From Bacillus andreraoultii (lineage in GTDB: Bacteria > Bacillota > Bacilli > Bacillales > Caldibacillaceae): a DNA stretch of 64,000 nucleotides. Under the pieces are notes generated by a model. It worked only from the letters and a program-made list of their open reading frames with translations. It did not search any database and had not been told where the DNA came from. Made by a program: the position numbers and the translations under genes. Each line of letters begins with the position of its first letter. Positions within the stretch are counted from its first letter, which is position 1. The stretch is from contig NZ_LN868935.1 of NCBI RefSeq assembly GCF_001244735.1, forward strand, positions 309,899 to 373,898, in the 5' to 3' direction. Positions 51,418 through 60,004 of this stretch are shown here, one piece after another.

Positions 51418-51481
51418 GGGTTTCCCGACTTTAACATCCTCGGCAAAGTAGCCGTGAGCAAAGTTCAATGTCAGGAAACCC
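51418..51481. other. Structured 64-base element beside the prophage
   Basis: The closing stem GGGTTTCC/GGAAACCC encloses a tight inner hairpin (CGGC, six-base loop, GCCG) and partly pairing middle segments. On the minus strand a T-rich tail follows. It may be a terminator or a small RNA. A separate hairpin (TCAACTCGACCCT, AGGGTAGTTGA) lies at 51359-51391. Confidence 0.35.
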
Positions 51482-51523
51482 TTTATTTATCAGTGCTTTG
51501 AATAGCCTTATTTCTCCACCTGT

Positions 51524-52015
51524 ACCATAAGAATAATCATCTGCTAAATCCCACCTCTCCAACCCGCATTCCACCGTTCGAGTCATAATAAAGTTTTGCT
51601 ACAGACCCCTCATTTTTATCCAATTTTGGATTAAAATCGATCGTTTTACGAGCCTTTTTTAGCGGTTTTTTCATGGTTTTTTCGGAGTTAGAATAAAGTT
51701 TTGACATAATAGAGGGAAGAAAATAATGGAGATAAGAGATCAAGAGGAAAGATAAAAATATTGGATAAGTATTGATTTGTTATTGAAATAGTATTGAATC
51801 GAATATTGGAAAAAGCCAGTAACATCAATAGTTTGGGAACATTACTGTATTGAAAAGATATTGAAAAAGACATGAAAAAATCCGGGTTCCTGATGAGGAA
51901 AACCCGAATTTTTAATGAGTTTTATATTGAAAAAGCACAGGTTTATTCTTACAGAATTGGTGGTAAAGTTAGAAAAAGTTTATTATGACTGTCAAGAGTT
52001 TATTATTGATCTACA
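51524..52015. repeat. Long direct repeat R1 (left edge of the accessory island)
   Basis: About 490 bp that recurs in diverged form, same orientation, at 60005-60487. Shared stretches include CCATAAGAATAATCAT, CCAACCCGCATTCCACCGTT, GCTACAGACCCCTCATTTTT and ATAATAGAGGGAAGAAAAT. Near its right end, AAAAATCCGGGTT pairs with AACCCGAATTTTT. A minus-strand frame through it (SKLYSNSEKTMKKPLKKA) exists in both copies but changes freely and lacks a start site, so I do not call a gene. Confidence 0.75.
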
Positions 52016-52187
52016 TAGTAGAAAAAGAGTTTCAGATATAAGAAAATAGATTTTCTACTTAAATTACTTTCTTAACCTTTTGGTACAAAACCCACCAAGT
52101 AAGTCATCATCCACACTACTTTTCGAGAGTGAAGTATTTTAGAATAAAGATCAGAAGAACCTATTAAGCATCCAGTCCGATCTTAAT

Positions 52188-52829
52188 TTAATTGTTCTTT
52201 TTCAATTTATCTATATGTCCACCTATTATGAACTCGAGATTATCACTAATTTTCTTAGAATCCCAATCCCACCACTTTATTGTTAGCCAATCCTCTATTA
52301 CTTTATCTGAATAACGTTTTTTTATAACTATCGCAGGATTTCCTCCAACAACTGTATAGGGGGCTACATTTTTTGTAACAACTGATTGTGCAGCAATTAT
52401 TGCTCCATCTCCAATTTTGACTCCAGGCATAATTGTTACATCTCTTCCTATCCATACATCATTTCCGACTTCAGTATCTCCTTTAATCGGCAGGTCGTCT
52501 AAGGTAGGTACATACATATCCCACCCACTGCCAAACAAATGGAATGGATAAGTAGAGCCATCCATTTGATGGTTCGCTCCATTCATAATAAAGGTTGTTC
52601 CTGGACCTATCGAACAAAACTTTCCTATAATCAGTTCATCACCTATTACTTCATAGTGATATAGAACTTGTTCTTCAAATGACTCTCCATGTTTACTATC
52701 GTAGTACGAATAATCCCCAACAGAAACATTTTTTCTTGTTATAGTTGGCTTAATAAATTGAACATTTTTATTTCCTTCTAATGGAAATGGAGTTTGTGGA
52801 TTTGGTCCAGGAAAATTATTAGCAGACAT
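52188..52829 (-). CDS. Vat-family xenobiotic acetyltransferase
   Basis: A 213-residue left-handed beta-helix acyltransferase. Hexapeptide repeats run through [20 protein letters not shown] (with the catalytic histidine in NGANH) and [19 protein letters not shown]. The tail has [20 protein letters not shown], as in Vat and CatB-type enzymes that acetylate streptogramin A or chloramphenicol. Chromosomal Vat homologues in Bacillaceae are of mixed activity, so resistance is possible but not certain. The start has AGGAGTGAGTTT upstream. Confidence 0.85.
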   Translation of the reverse strand: MSANNFPGPNPQTPFPLEGNKNVQFIKPTITRKNVSVGDYSYYDSKHGESFEEQVLYHYEVIGDELIIGKFCSIGPGTTFIMNGANHQMDGSTYPFHLFGSGWDMYVPTLDDLPIKGDTEVGNDVWIGRDVTIMPGVKIGDGAIIAAQSVVTKNVAPYTVVGGNPAIVIKKRYSDKVIEDWLTIKWWDWDSKKISDNLEFIIGGHIDKLKKNN

Positions 52830-53096
52830 AAACTCACTCCTTTATATCATTGTTTAAAGATGACTTGCTAATTTAATCACAACGAATTATTTCACACAGG
52901 CCGAGGCAGCGGTCGTTTTTTCCATTTCCCCTACTAACTGGTTAAAGTCTATTTTTTTATAGTCAAAAAATGCTTAATAATGTTACTCGAAGTATGAATC
53001 AATTAAGAAATGGATTAAACTACCATGAAAGATATACTTTTAATAGAGGGGCTCTAAAAACGGAACAGCTGTATCATCTCCAATTCTAGAACTTCT

Positions 53097-53519
53097 TCAG
53101 AAAAAACCATATTGAACACCAATAAAAAAGATATAATATTCAGGATGCCCTAAAACAACAACCGAATTAAATCTAAGCTCTTTTGCCTTTTGCAATGCTT
53201 TACTAATCAATAATTTACCTACGCCTTGATTTTGATATTCTGGTAGGACAGATACAGGTGCAAGAGCGAGTGACTCTACAACTTGATCTTCATTTTTAAT
53301 TTTTATCTTGGATAATAGAATATGTCCCACTTGTTTGTTATCATCATTATCCATCGCCACTAAAGATAATTCTGGTATAAATACGTTTGAATTTCTAATA
53401 CGAGACACCAAATGATGTTCATTTTTATCACTGTGCTCCGCATTAGCGAATGCATTCTTTACCACTTCTTCTGTTATTTTATAGTCTTTCACCTGTTCTT
53501 GTTTAATTACTATGTTCAT
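53097..53519 (-). pseudogene. GNAT acetyltransferase with altered C terminus
   Basis: The first 120 residues are a normal GNAT domain: VVKNAFANAEHSDKNEHHLV, VGHILLSKIKI, APVSVLPEYQNQGVGKLLIS (acetyl-CoA loop), and VVVLGHPEYY. The family then goes on PKFGF with about 40 more residues. Here it reads IFFIGVQYGFF and stops, so the end has been lost by frameshift or recombination. The ATG at 53517-53519 was chosen (AGGAGC upstream). The ISL3 element lies 33 bases upstream of it. Confidence 0.65.
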
Positions 53520-53551
53520 TTCTTTATAGCTCCTGTTCAAGTACATATTTT

Positions 53552-54954
53552 GGGTAATCGGAAAATAGTGTAGAAAGAGGGTTAAAAATAACCCTCCTCC
53601 ATTGCTTTAGTCAGTGTGGAAAAGTCAGCACCATAGATTTCTTCATAAACCCATTCATAGCCTATTTGACCCCAACTTGGGAATTGATCAGGTAACAATT
53701 TTCCGAAAGTAGCTTCAACTTCTTTGAATTTCTTTTTCTTTTTTACTTTACGATAACCTTGTGTAAACAATATTTTTGCTCTAAGAGCTTCAAAAGAATA
53801 ACCACGGCCAATATGGTTCATTGTCTTAATCAAACGATTCAAGGACTCCGTATAGGCGTTTGTAATGGGAGAATTGAAATAGTTGAATATCTCTTCTTCC
53901 CAATTATTCATTGACTTAATCAGGTCTTCAAAATAAGTCATTAACTCTTTAGGAACATTTGAAAGCCAGTTTTGGTACAGTTTATAGGCTTCCTTAATTG
54001 ATTTAGCTTCATAAATGTCAAAGAACTGCTCTTTAAGTTCGTATGCTTGACCAAGTAACGGGAACTTATCAGTCCATACTTGCAACTTTATTTGATCATC
54101 GAAATCATTTAAATCATCTCGTCTTGTAAGAAGAACATAACGATCTCTCATAAGTTGTCTGCGTTCTTTGGCTGACACATTTTGACGGTTAACTTTTCGT
54201 ATTTTTTCTAACGCTTCATTGGCTAATTTAACAACATGGAACTTATCAATTACGATTTTTGCATGTGGTATCACCGTATTAACAGCACTTTTATATGGAT
54301 TCCACATATCCATTGCTACAAGTTCAATTTTATCAATATCTTGGAGATTTGAAAGGTGACTGATAACCGTATCTTTATTACGTTTTCGTAAAATGTCAAT
54401 TACAGACTTGTTTTCAACGTCTGTGATGACACAACGATAGTTTTTGAGTAAATGGACTTCATCAATACCAAGCCATTTAGGAGTTCTAAAATCTGTTTGA
54501 GCTTCAAGCTCAGCTACATAATCATTAAAGATATTTCGTACAGTTTTTTCATCAACGCCTATTTCGTCTGCAACACTAGTAAATGTCTTTTCAAGACTGG
54601 TTTCTTGAATCCAAATTAAAAGTCTATTAGTAACAGAACGTTTGACATCCATATCTGGTAAATCTTCAAAAAATGTTTCATTGCATTCACGGCACTTATA
54701 ACGCTGCCGTTTGATAATTAACCCTACACGTTTAGTGTGCATCGGTAGATCAAAGAACAGTTGTTCCTTTTTACCATGTTTGTATAGGTTAGGAATTGCC
54801 CCACATTTAGGACAATGTGATGGAGATGGAGTAGTAGACTCTACTAGGAATCTATAATCATATTCACTCTCCTTCATATCGAGAATCTTTAAGTTTGGTA
54901 GATTAATCATATTTGTTAACATTTTACTTTCCTTTCAGGACACTTCATTTTTAC
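53552..54954. mobile_element. ISL3-family insertion sequence
   Basis: The left end is GGGTAATCGGAAAATAGTG at 53552, and the right end is a poorer match, CAGGACACTTCATTTTTACC, ending near 54954. The transposase fills it. No target duplication was found, so the ends are provisional. The left-end sequence reappears at 39738, 48085, 57930 and 57987. Confidence 0.7.
53582..54922 (-). CDS. ISL3-family transposase
   Basis: A 446-residue transposase. The N-terminal zinc finger reads HCPKCGAIPNLYKHG and RYKCRECNETFFEDLP, followed by a helix-turn-helix (FTSVADEIGVDEKTVRNIFN). The DDE core is KWLGIDEVHLLKNYRCVITD, AMDMWNPYKSAV with VIDKFHVVKLANEAL, and NAYTESLNRLIKTMNHIGRG. Full length and intact. It is probably the mobile source of the motif copies spread through the window. 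Confidence 0.92.
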   Translation of the reverse strand: MLTNMINLPNLKILDMKESEYDYRFLVESTTPSPSHCPKCGAIPNLYKHGKKEQLFFDLPMHTKRVGLIIKRQRYKCRECNETFFEDLPDMDVKRSVTNRLLIWIQETSLEKTFTSVADEIGVDEKTVRNIFNDYVAELEAQTDFRTPKWLGIDEVHLLKNYRCVITDVENKSVIDILRKRNKDTVISHLSNLQDIDKIELVAMDMWNPYKSAVNTVIPHAKIVIDKFHVVKLANEALEKIRKVNRQNVSAKERRQLMRDRYVLLTRRDDLNDFDDQIKLQVWTDKFPLLGQAYELKEQFFDIYEAKSIKEAYKLYQNWLSNVPKELMTYFEDLIKSMNNWEEEIFNYFNSPITNAYTESLNRLIKTMNHIGRGYSFEALRAKILFTQGYRKVKKKKKFKEVEATFGKLLPDQFPSWGQIGYEWVYEEIYGADFSTLTKAMEEGYF

Positions 54955-55090
54955 CAATATGAATAGAAAGAAATTCAAAAAGAGCTGCCGAAACAGCCCT
55001 TTGATTTCATATCTTTGGTCAACTAGGTGGAAGGGAATCAAACATTTTAAAAAAGGATACCATTATTATTTATATTATTCGGTATTGGTT

Positions 55091-55837
55091 CTATTTAATA
55101 TTTGCCATATAACTAGCTGCTACTTTATTTAGAAAGTAAGTGTAACCCACTTGCCATTGCTCAAGCATATTTCTATGAAAGTCGTCAACGATGAAAAACT
55201 CCGTCTGATTTAGAAAGTCTTGCGGCGTTGATGGATGATCTTTTTTTTCTAAAAAGGATAAATGTTCTTTTACACGATCCAAAACTTTTGAATCATTTGG
55301 AGAGAAACCTTCTTGTAAGAAATGAATCATATCTTCATTAAATGACTGTGCTTCCATGGCAGAGTCGTTCATTGATTCTACATCAATTGTCTGATTTAAG
55401 AAGTCAAAATCATATTCTTCTTTCAAATGTTCGTTTTGGTCTTTTAAGGCTTCTTGCCATTCGTCTTCAGTTTCAAAACCTTTAAACATGGTTTCCATAT
55501 CTATATCGACTCCTTCTTTGGCATTTTTAATAGAGGAATTGATCGTCCTGATTAGTCCTTTAAATCGATCAATTTTTTGTTCTAGTAAATATTTTTGTTG
55601 AATCAACGTATTTTCCCTGTTGATTTCGCCATCTAATAATTGTTTAATTTCCTTGAGAGGAAAATCCAATTCTTTATAAAAAAGTATTTGCTGTAATCGT
55701 TCTAAATCTTTTATTCCATATAGGCGATATCCGGCTTCTGTCGTCTGCTCCGGAATCAAAAGACCTATTTTGTGGTAATGGTGTAATGTCTTCACTGTGG
55801 TATGAGCTAGTTTTGCAACTTCATGAACGGTATACAT
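55091..55837 (-). CDS. MerR-family regulator with TipAS antibiotic-binding domain
   Basis: About 248 residues. The N-terminal MerR domain reads YTVHEVAKLAHTTVKTLHHY and HKIGLLIPEQTTEAGYRLYG. A coiled coil follows, then a TipAS domain (about residue 120 on: WQEALKDQNEHLKEEYDFDF, FFIVDDFHRNMLEQWQVGYT). TipA-type regulators bind drugs covalently or tightly and activate efflux genes. The ATG at 55835-55837 was chosen (GGAGGAGAA ahead). Its own promoter and that of the upstream ABC operon share a nearly identical operator. Confidence 0.9.
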   Translation of the reverse strand: MYTVHEVAKLAHTTVKTLHHYHKIGLLIPEQTTEAGYRLYGIKDLERLQQILFYKELDFPLKEIKQLLDGEINRENTLIQQKYLLEQKIDRFKGLIRTINSSIKNAKEGVDIDMETMFKGFETEDEWQEALKDQNEHLKEEYDFDFLNQTIDVESMNDSAMEAQSFNEDMIHFLQEGFSPNDSKVLDRVKEHLSFLEKKDHPSTPQDFLNQTEFFIVDDFHRNMLEQWQVGYTYFLNKVAASYMANIK

Positions 55838-55863
55838 TTCTTCTCCTCCTTTCAATGCTCTTT

Positions 55864-55894
55864 ATACTAAAGTATCCTCTAAGGTAAGAGTCAA
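55864..55894 (-). promoter_or_regulatory. MerR-type promoter of the merR gene (19-bp spacer)
   Basis: TTGACT, a 19-base spacer, TAGTAT. The spacer holds CTTACCTTAGAGGATACTT, nearly the same as the operator at 57651-57681. The long spacer is the mark of promoters twisted into shape by MerR proteins. Confidence 0.75.
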
Positions 55895-55907
55895 CACATT
55901 TATTTCA

Positions 55908-56663
55908 CTATTTTCTTTGAACATCATACGTGAATTTACAAAAGAAAACAGCCATAACAAGACATGAAACAATCAGTAAATAGTAGTTAATTGCGGGCGA
56001 ATGGTTGAAAGTAGATTGTGATGCTCTAACTACCCAGTCAACTGGATTTACTATTGACAGGATACTTATCCACTTTGGTAATAAATTGCTTGGCATAAAG
56101 GCAGAAGACAAAAAAATCAATGGGAAAGAGAAAAACTGCATGACAGTGATCATCGTTGAGTGCTTTTTGGTTAGAACGGCAATTCCAATTGAAATAGATC
56201 CGATTAGACACGAAAATAATGCTGGTGTAACAAGAAAAAGAATTGGTGAAACGATTCCCATTGGAAGTCTGAATCCCATAAAATAGCCAATAATCACAAG
56301 CAAAGTGGATTGGATCAATTGAAAAGTGAAAATGTAGACTAAATCACCAATGATAAAAATTAAGTTATTCTTCGGGGCGATTAAATATCGGTTAAATATT
56401 CCTTCTCTCATATCATCTAAAGTACTCATTCCTAAGTATATTCCGCCAAATAAAGCATTCATGATCAGAATTCCCGGTAAAATATACGATACATAATTGG
56501 ATTCTTCAAATCCACTAACGGAAGATATGCTTGAAAATATCGTTCCAAACAGCACTAGGAAAATCAATGGTTGGAACGTTGAAATGATAATTGCTATTGG
56601 ATTTTTAATTAGCGGTGTTAGCTTCTTTTTTGATAATAACAAAACGAATGTTATGTTATTCAT
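55908..56663 (-). CDS. ABC-2 type drug exporter permease
   Basis: A 251-residue protein with six membrane helices and the ABC-2 pattern: PIAIIISTFQPLIFLVLFGTI, YILPGILIMNALFGGIYLGM, and FFSFPLIFLSSAFMPSNLLPKW, the typical exporter loop before the last helix. It forms the channel for the ATPase with which it overlaps by 4 bases. The substrate is probably an antibiotic or peptide, given the TipAS regulator downstream. Confidence 0.88.
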   Translation of the reverse strand: MNNITFVLLLSKKKLTPLIKNPIAIIISTFQPLIFLVLFGTIFSSISSVSGFEESNYVSYILPGILIMNALFGGIYLGMSTLDDMREGIFNRYLIAPKNNLIFIIGDLVYIFTFQLIQSTLLVIIGYFMGFRLPMGIVSPILFLVTPALFSCLIGSISIGIAVLTKKHSTMITVMQFFSFPLIFLSSAFMPSNLLPKWISILSIVNPVDWVVRASQSTFNHSPAINYYLLIVSCLVMAVFFCKFTYDVQRK

Positions 56664-57619
56664 TGTTCTGCTCCTTTCTCATTAAAGTTTGTTAAATAAA
56701 CGTCATTTAATGTTGCCTGTTTCAGTTCACTAAATTCAATTTCGACATTAATTTGAATTAAGTATCTCAATAATTCAGATAATATTTGTTGTCCATGACT
56801 CGTCATAATTGTTAATGCTGTTGGTTTTATTTTGTGGCTAACGACCTCTTTTAGGTCAGAAATATATTCTTCGATTTTATAAATGCTGGCCAAATCTAAT
56901 TTGTGATAGTGGATTTCAATTTGATCAGCCGCAAGTTTATTGATCAATTCTTTTGGCGTCCCAATATCAAGTATCTTTCCATTGTTGATCAATGCAATTT
57001 CAGTTGCTAGGTGATTAATTTCCTCTAAATAGTGTGTTGTTACAAAAATTGTCGTTCCTTCATCTTGAGAAATTTTTGTAATTATTTTCCACAAGGTAGT
57101 TCTTGACTCTGGGTCTAATCCAGCTGTAGGTTCATCCAGTAAAAGAACTTCAGGTTTATGAAGCAAACTTATCGCAATATCCAATTTTCTTTTCATTCCA
57201 CCTGAGTAAGTACCAACCAAATCGTTGGATACTTGGAACAAATCAAATTCCTTTAACAGGTGTTCTCCTCGTTCCATTATTTTTGAAGTTCTCATGCCAT
57301 ACATTTTTCCTGCAATCAATATGTTTTCCCAAGCTGTTCCAGTCGAAAATACAGTTGTTTGTTGGAATGTGACTCCAACTTTTTTTCGAACCTCATTCAC
57401 CTTTGAAACAACGTCTAAATCCGAAATTTTGACAGTACCCTCATTTGGCAAGGATAAAGTAGCTAATATACTCGTCAAAGTAGATTTTCCTGCACCATTT
57501 GGACCAATTAGTCCGAAGATAGAACCTTTTTTCACTTTAAGAGACACATTATTTAAGGCTGCCTTTTTGCCAAATGTTTTGCTAACAGCGTTTAAAACTA
57601 TTTCATAATGGTCATACAT
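56660..57619 (-). CDS. ABC drug exporter ATP-binding protein (DrrA-like)
   Basis: A 319-residue ATPase: Walker A GPNGAGKSTLTSILATL, signature YSGGMKRKLDIAISLL, Walker B LLLDEPTAGLDPESR, and H-loop FVTTHYLEEINHLA. A C-terminal extension of about 90 residues is typical of DrrA-like exporters. It is the first gene of an operon of ATPase, permease and MerR, and its promoter is the strongest MerR-type site in the window. Confidence 0.92.
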   Translation of the reverse strand: MYDHYEIVLNAVSKTFGKKAALNNVSLKVKKGSIFGLIGPNGAGKSTLTSILATLSLPNEGTVKISDLDVVSKVNEVRKKVGVTFQQTTVFSTGTAWENILIAGKMYGMRTSKIMERGEHLLKEFDLFQVSNDLVGTYSGGMKRKLDIAISLLHKPEVLLLDEPTAGLDPESRTTLWKIITKISQDEGTTIFVTTHYLEEINHLATEIALINNGKILDIGTPKELINKLAADQIEIHYHKLDLASIYKIEEYISDLKEVVSHKIKPTALTIMTSHGQQILSELLRYLIQINVEIEFSELKQATLNDVYLTNFNEKGAEQ

Positions 57620-57650
57620 ATTGTTCCCTCCTTCATTTATTACAAAAGGA

Positions 57651-57681
57651 ACTATAAACTATCCTCTTAGAGGAGAGTCAA
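57651..57681 (-). promoter_or_regulatory. MerR-type promoter of the ABC exporter operon (19-bp spacer)
   Basis: TTGACT, 19 bases, TATAGT, with the near-perfect dyad ACTCTCCTCTAAGAGGATAGT across the spacer. It stands about 30 bases before the exporter start. Overlong spacing plus central dyad is the classic layout activated by MerR proteins. Confidence 0.85.
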
Positions 57682-57764
57682 CCATCAAGTATTCTTTTTA
57701 TAAAAGTCGAATTGGAATGAACTTAACGGAGTTGTAGATAGGAAAACTGAATTTCTCGCCCAGC

Positions 57765-57794
57765 GTAAAAACGCCCAAGTGAAAACTTGGACGT
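57765..57794 (-). terminator. Terminator behind the alpha/beta hydrolase gene
   Basis: On the minus strand ACGTCCAAGT, loop TTTC, ACTTGGGCGT is followed by TTTTT. Confidence 0.8.
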
Positions 57795-57929
57795 GGTTCT
57801 TTAAATTTGTAAATATTTTTAATAAAATTATGATCCGATAGTTAAAAGGTTCAAAACGAAAACTACATTAAAGGTTAATCAGTTTCATGGATACAGAAAA
57901 AGATATTACATACAATTTATGATTTTACA

Positions 57930-58006
57930 CACTATTATCCGATTTACAGTGCTATGAACATTAATTTATTTAATAGGGTTTTTCAACACTATAATCCGAA
58001 TACCCC
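57930..58006. repeat. Two ISL3-end-like motifs behind the hydrolase gene
   Basis: CACTATTATCCGATTTAC (57930-57947) and CACTATAATCCGAATACCCC (57987-58006) are direct repeats 57 bp apart, both close to the ISL3 left end and both just after the stop of the hydrolase gene. Confidence 0.45.
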
Positions 58007-58017
58007 ATATTTTTACT

Positions 58018-58881
58018 TTACTCTTTCCCTAGAAATGTTGTAATAACTCGGGTAAACTCTTCCGGTCTCTCTTTCTGTGGCCAATGTTTACACCCTTCCA
58101 TTACATACAGCTCGGAAGCCTTCATAGCCTCATGTGCTTCAAACGCATGTTTAATAGGAACTGAGGTATCTTTTGACCCATGAACGATTAATGTCCGTTT
58201 TTTAATTTCAGATAGATTTTCTGCCAACTTAGTTCTAAGTCCTGTGCGTGTAATCTCACTTCTCTGGAATGACATAAATGCTTTACCAGCATGTGGTGCT
58301 TGTAAAAATCCATAAATTTCATCTACAAGTTCTTCTGATACATTATTAGGATTTCCAAATAAACTATTTAGCAGCGTCCACTTCACAAATCTTCTGCTTT
58401 TACTTGACCATTTATACGAAAGTTCATTGAGGAATGATTGTGTATACCAATAAGTGAGAAGATGATAAGGAAGTTTACTAAATAGCCCCCACGCACCTAC
58501 TAATACTAGCTTTTCTACTCGAGCTGGATATTCGAGCGTATACCCAAGAGAGATTCCTCCACCTAAAGATAGTCCAACCAAGTTAGCCTTCTCAAGGTGA
58601 AGACGATCTATTATTTGATTCAATATATCAATGTAAAAGGAAAGTGAATATTCCACATTAGGTTTATCACTTTCTCCATACCCAGGAAGGTCAGGAGCAA
58701 ATACACGGTGATTTTTTGATAAAGGACCTAATACCTCACTCCAAGATATATTTGCTGAATCAACTCCTGCACCATGCAAAAGTATCACAGGAGAACCAGA
58801 TTCTCCAGCTGTATAGCAATTGACATTTATATCATTTAATTTTAGTTTTATCGTTTTAATTTCTGGAAAGTTTCCTATCAT
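58018..58881 (-). CDS. Alpha/beta hydrolase
   Basis: About 287 residues of the alpha/beta hydrolase fold: VILLHGAGVDSANISW with the oxyanion loop, DLPGYGESDKP, the nucleophile elbow NLVGLSLGGGISLGY (Ser), TLIVHGSKDTSVPIKHAFEA (Asp), and GCKHWPQKERPEEF (His). The catalytic triad is complete. The substrate cannot be told. The ATG at 58879-58881 follows GGAGGATTAATATT. It is divergent from a TetR regulator with two long operators between them, so it is likely inducible. Confidence 0.85.
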   Translation of the reverse strand: MIGNFPEIKTIKLKLNDINVNCYTAGESGSPVILLHGAGVDSANISWSEVLGPLSKNHRVFAPDLPGYGESDKPNVEYSLSFYIDILNQIIDRLHLEKANLVGLSLGGGISLGYTLEYPARVEKLVLVGAWGLFSKLPYHLLTYWYTQSFLNELSYKWSSKSRRFVKWTLLNSLFGNPNNVSEELVDEIYGFLQAPHAGKAFMSFQRSEITRTGLRTKLAENLSEIKKRTLIVHGSKDTSVPIKHAFEAHEAMKASELYVMEGCKHWPQKERPEEFTRVITTFLGKE

Positions 58882-58933
58882 AATATTAATCCTCCACAGC
58901 ATTTTAATAGATTCATGTTTCTTCGCCTTTAAA

Positions 58934-59027
58934 TTATGAACTATTTTAACTCGTTTATTTCATAATATACAAAAACTATTTTTTCTGCAACAACTTATGA
59001 ACTATTTTTATTGTTTTATTACATAAT
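58934..59027. promoter_or_regulatory. Two 33-bp operators between hydrolase and TetR
   Basis: TTATGAACTATTTT opens both copies (58934-58966 and 58995-59027), and each ends CATAAT, so each is itself a partial palindrome (TTATG, CATAA). They are spaced 61 bp and cover both promoters. Confidence 0.7.
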
Positions 59028-59057
59028 TTTTATTAAACTAACAATGAGGTGAAGAAA

Positions 59058-59645
59058 ATGGATGGGTTTGAAAAACGTAGGGAACAAAAGAAAAGAGACA
59101 TTTTAAATGCCGCATTAGCCCTATTCATGGAGTATGGATTACAAAAGGTATCTATTACAGAAATAGCTAAAAAGGCCAATGTATCGCAAGTCACCATATA
59201 TAATTACTTTGAAAGTAAAGAAAATCTAGTTCGTTTAGTTTTTAAGTTTTATGTTGATCAGATATGGGATGAACAAAAACATCTATTAGTTAATGACCTT
59301 CCATTTAATGAGAAGATTAAAAAGATTATATTTGAAAAAGGTATTGCCGCTAATCAAATAAGCGAACGATTTTTTCAAGACTTTATGAAAGATTATGCAA
59401 GTGGGCAGAGTTATGTTGAAGAAGTATATCAAAAGGAAGCCCTTCCACTCTTCATTAAACTTTTTAATGAAGGTAGAGAACAAGGATATATTGACTCTGA
59501 GATATCAGATGAAGCTATTTTATTCTATTTAAAGATGTTTCAAGAATATTTGCAGCGTGAAGATGTTGCCACAATGACACTTCCAATTGCTGAGGATCTT
59601 ACCAAGTTATTCTTTTACGGCATAGCAGGTAAGAAAGAAGATTAA
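59058..59645 (+). CDS. TetR-family regulator of the hydrolase
   Basis: About 195 residues. The helix-turn-helix reads DILNAALALFMEYGLQKVSI, then TEIAKKANVSQVTIYNYFES. The C-terminal domain is not assigned to a known ligand class. The ATG at 59058 has GAGGTGA upstream; a GTG at 59049 overlaps that site and is less likely. It should repress the divergent hydrolase through the paired sites at 58934-59027. A clear terminator follows at 59842. Confidence 0.9.
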   Translation: MDGFEKRREQKKRDILNAALALFMEYGLQKVSITEIAKKANVSQVTIYNYFESKENLVRLVFKFYVDQIWDEQKHLLVNDLPFNEKIKKIIFEKGIAANQISERFFQDFMKDYASGQSYVEEVYQKEALPLFIKLFNEGREQGYIDSEISDEAILFYLKMFQEYLQREDVATMTLPIAEDLTKLFFYGIAGKKED

Positions 59646-59841
59646 GACCTTGTTTACCAAGTAAAGTTGGGTAGGAATTCTTAAATTAAGTATTTAATAA
59701 AAATGAAGACTTATTTTCGGAATTACTCCTTGGGCTTATCCTCGATTAAACCAAACAAAAGCATTTGAGAAAAAACTTTACTGAGGGAATTTTCAAACTA
59801 TAATTCAAGTAAATGTTCTTAAAGAAATATTTTATCAAAAT
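59646..59841. other. Short gene-free stretch
   Basis: I see no gene, repeat or RNA here. It leads to the TetR terminator and then to repeat R2. Confidence 0.4.
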
Positions 59842-59882
59842 AAGGAGTTGAATCTTGTTTTAGATTCAACCCTTCATTTTTT
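59842..59882 (+). terminator. Terminator of the TetR gene
   Basis: AAGGAGTTGAATC, loop, GATTCAACCCTT followed by CATTTTTTAT. A good stem with T-run. Confidence 0.75.
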
Positions 59883-60004
59883 ATCTATATTTTCTCTCTT
59901 TTTTCTTTTAAGAACTTCCAAATGTTCATTTTAACGATATTCGGATCAGAGTCGGTAATGTTTATTTTAATTGAGAGATTTACTTTTTAAACAGACAATT
60001 TTCC

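Noticed and set aside
51537..51743. Minus-strand ORF conserved between R1 and R2
   Set aside because: The reading frame is present in both copies, but changes do not favour third positions, there is no start site, and the conservation continues outside the frame.
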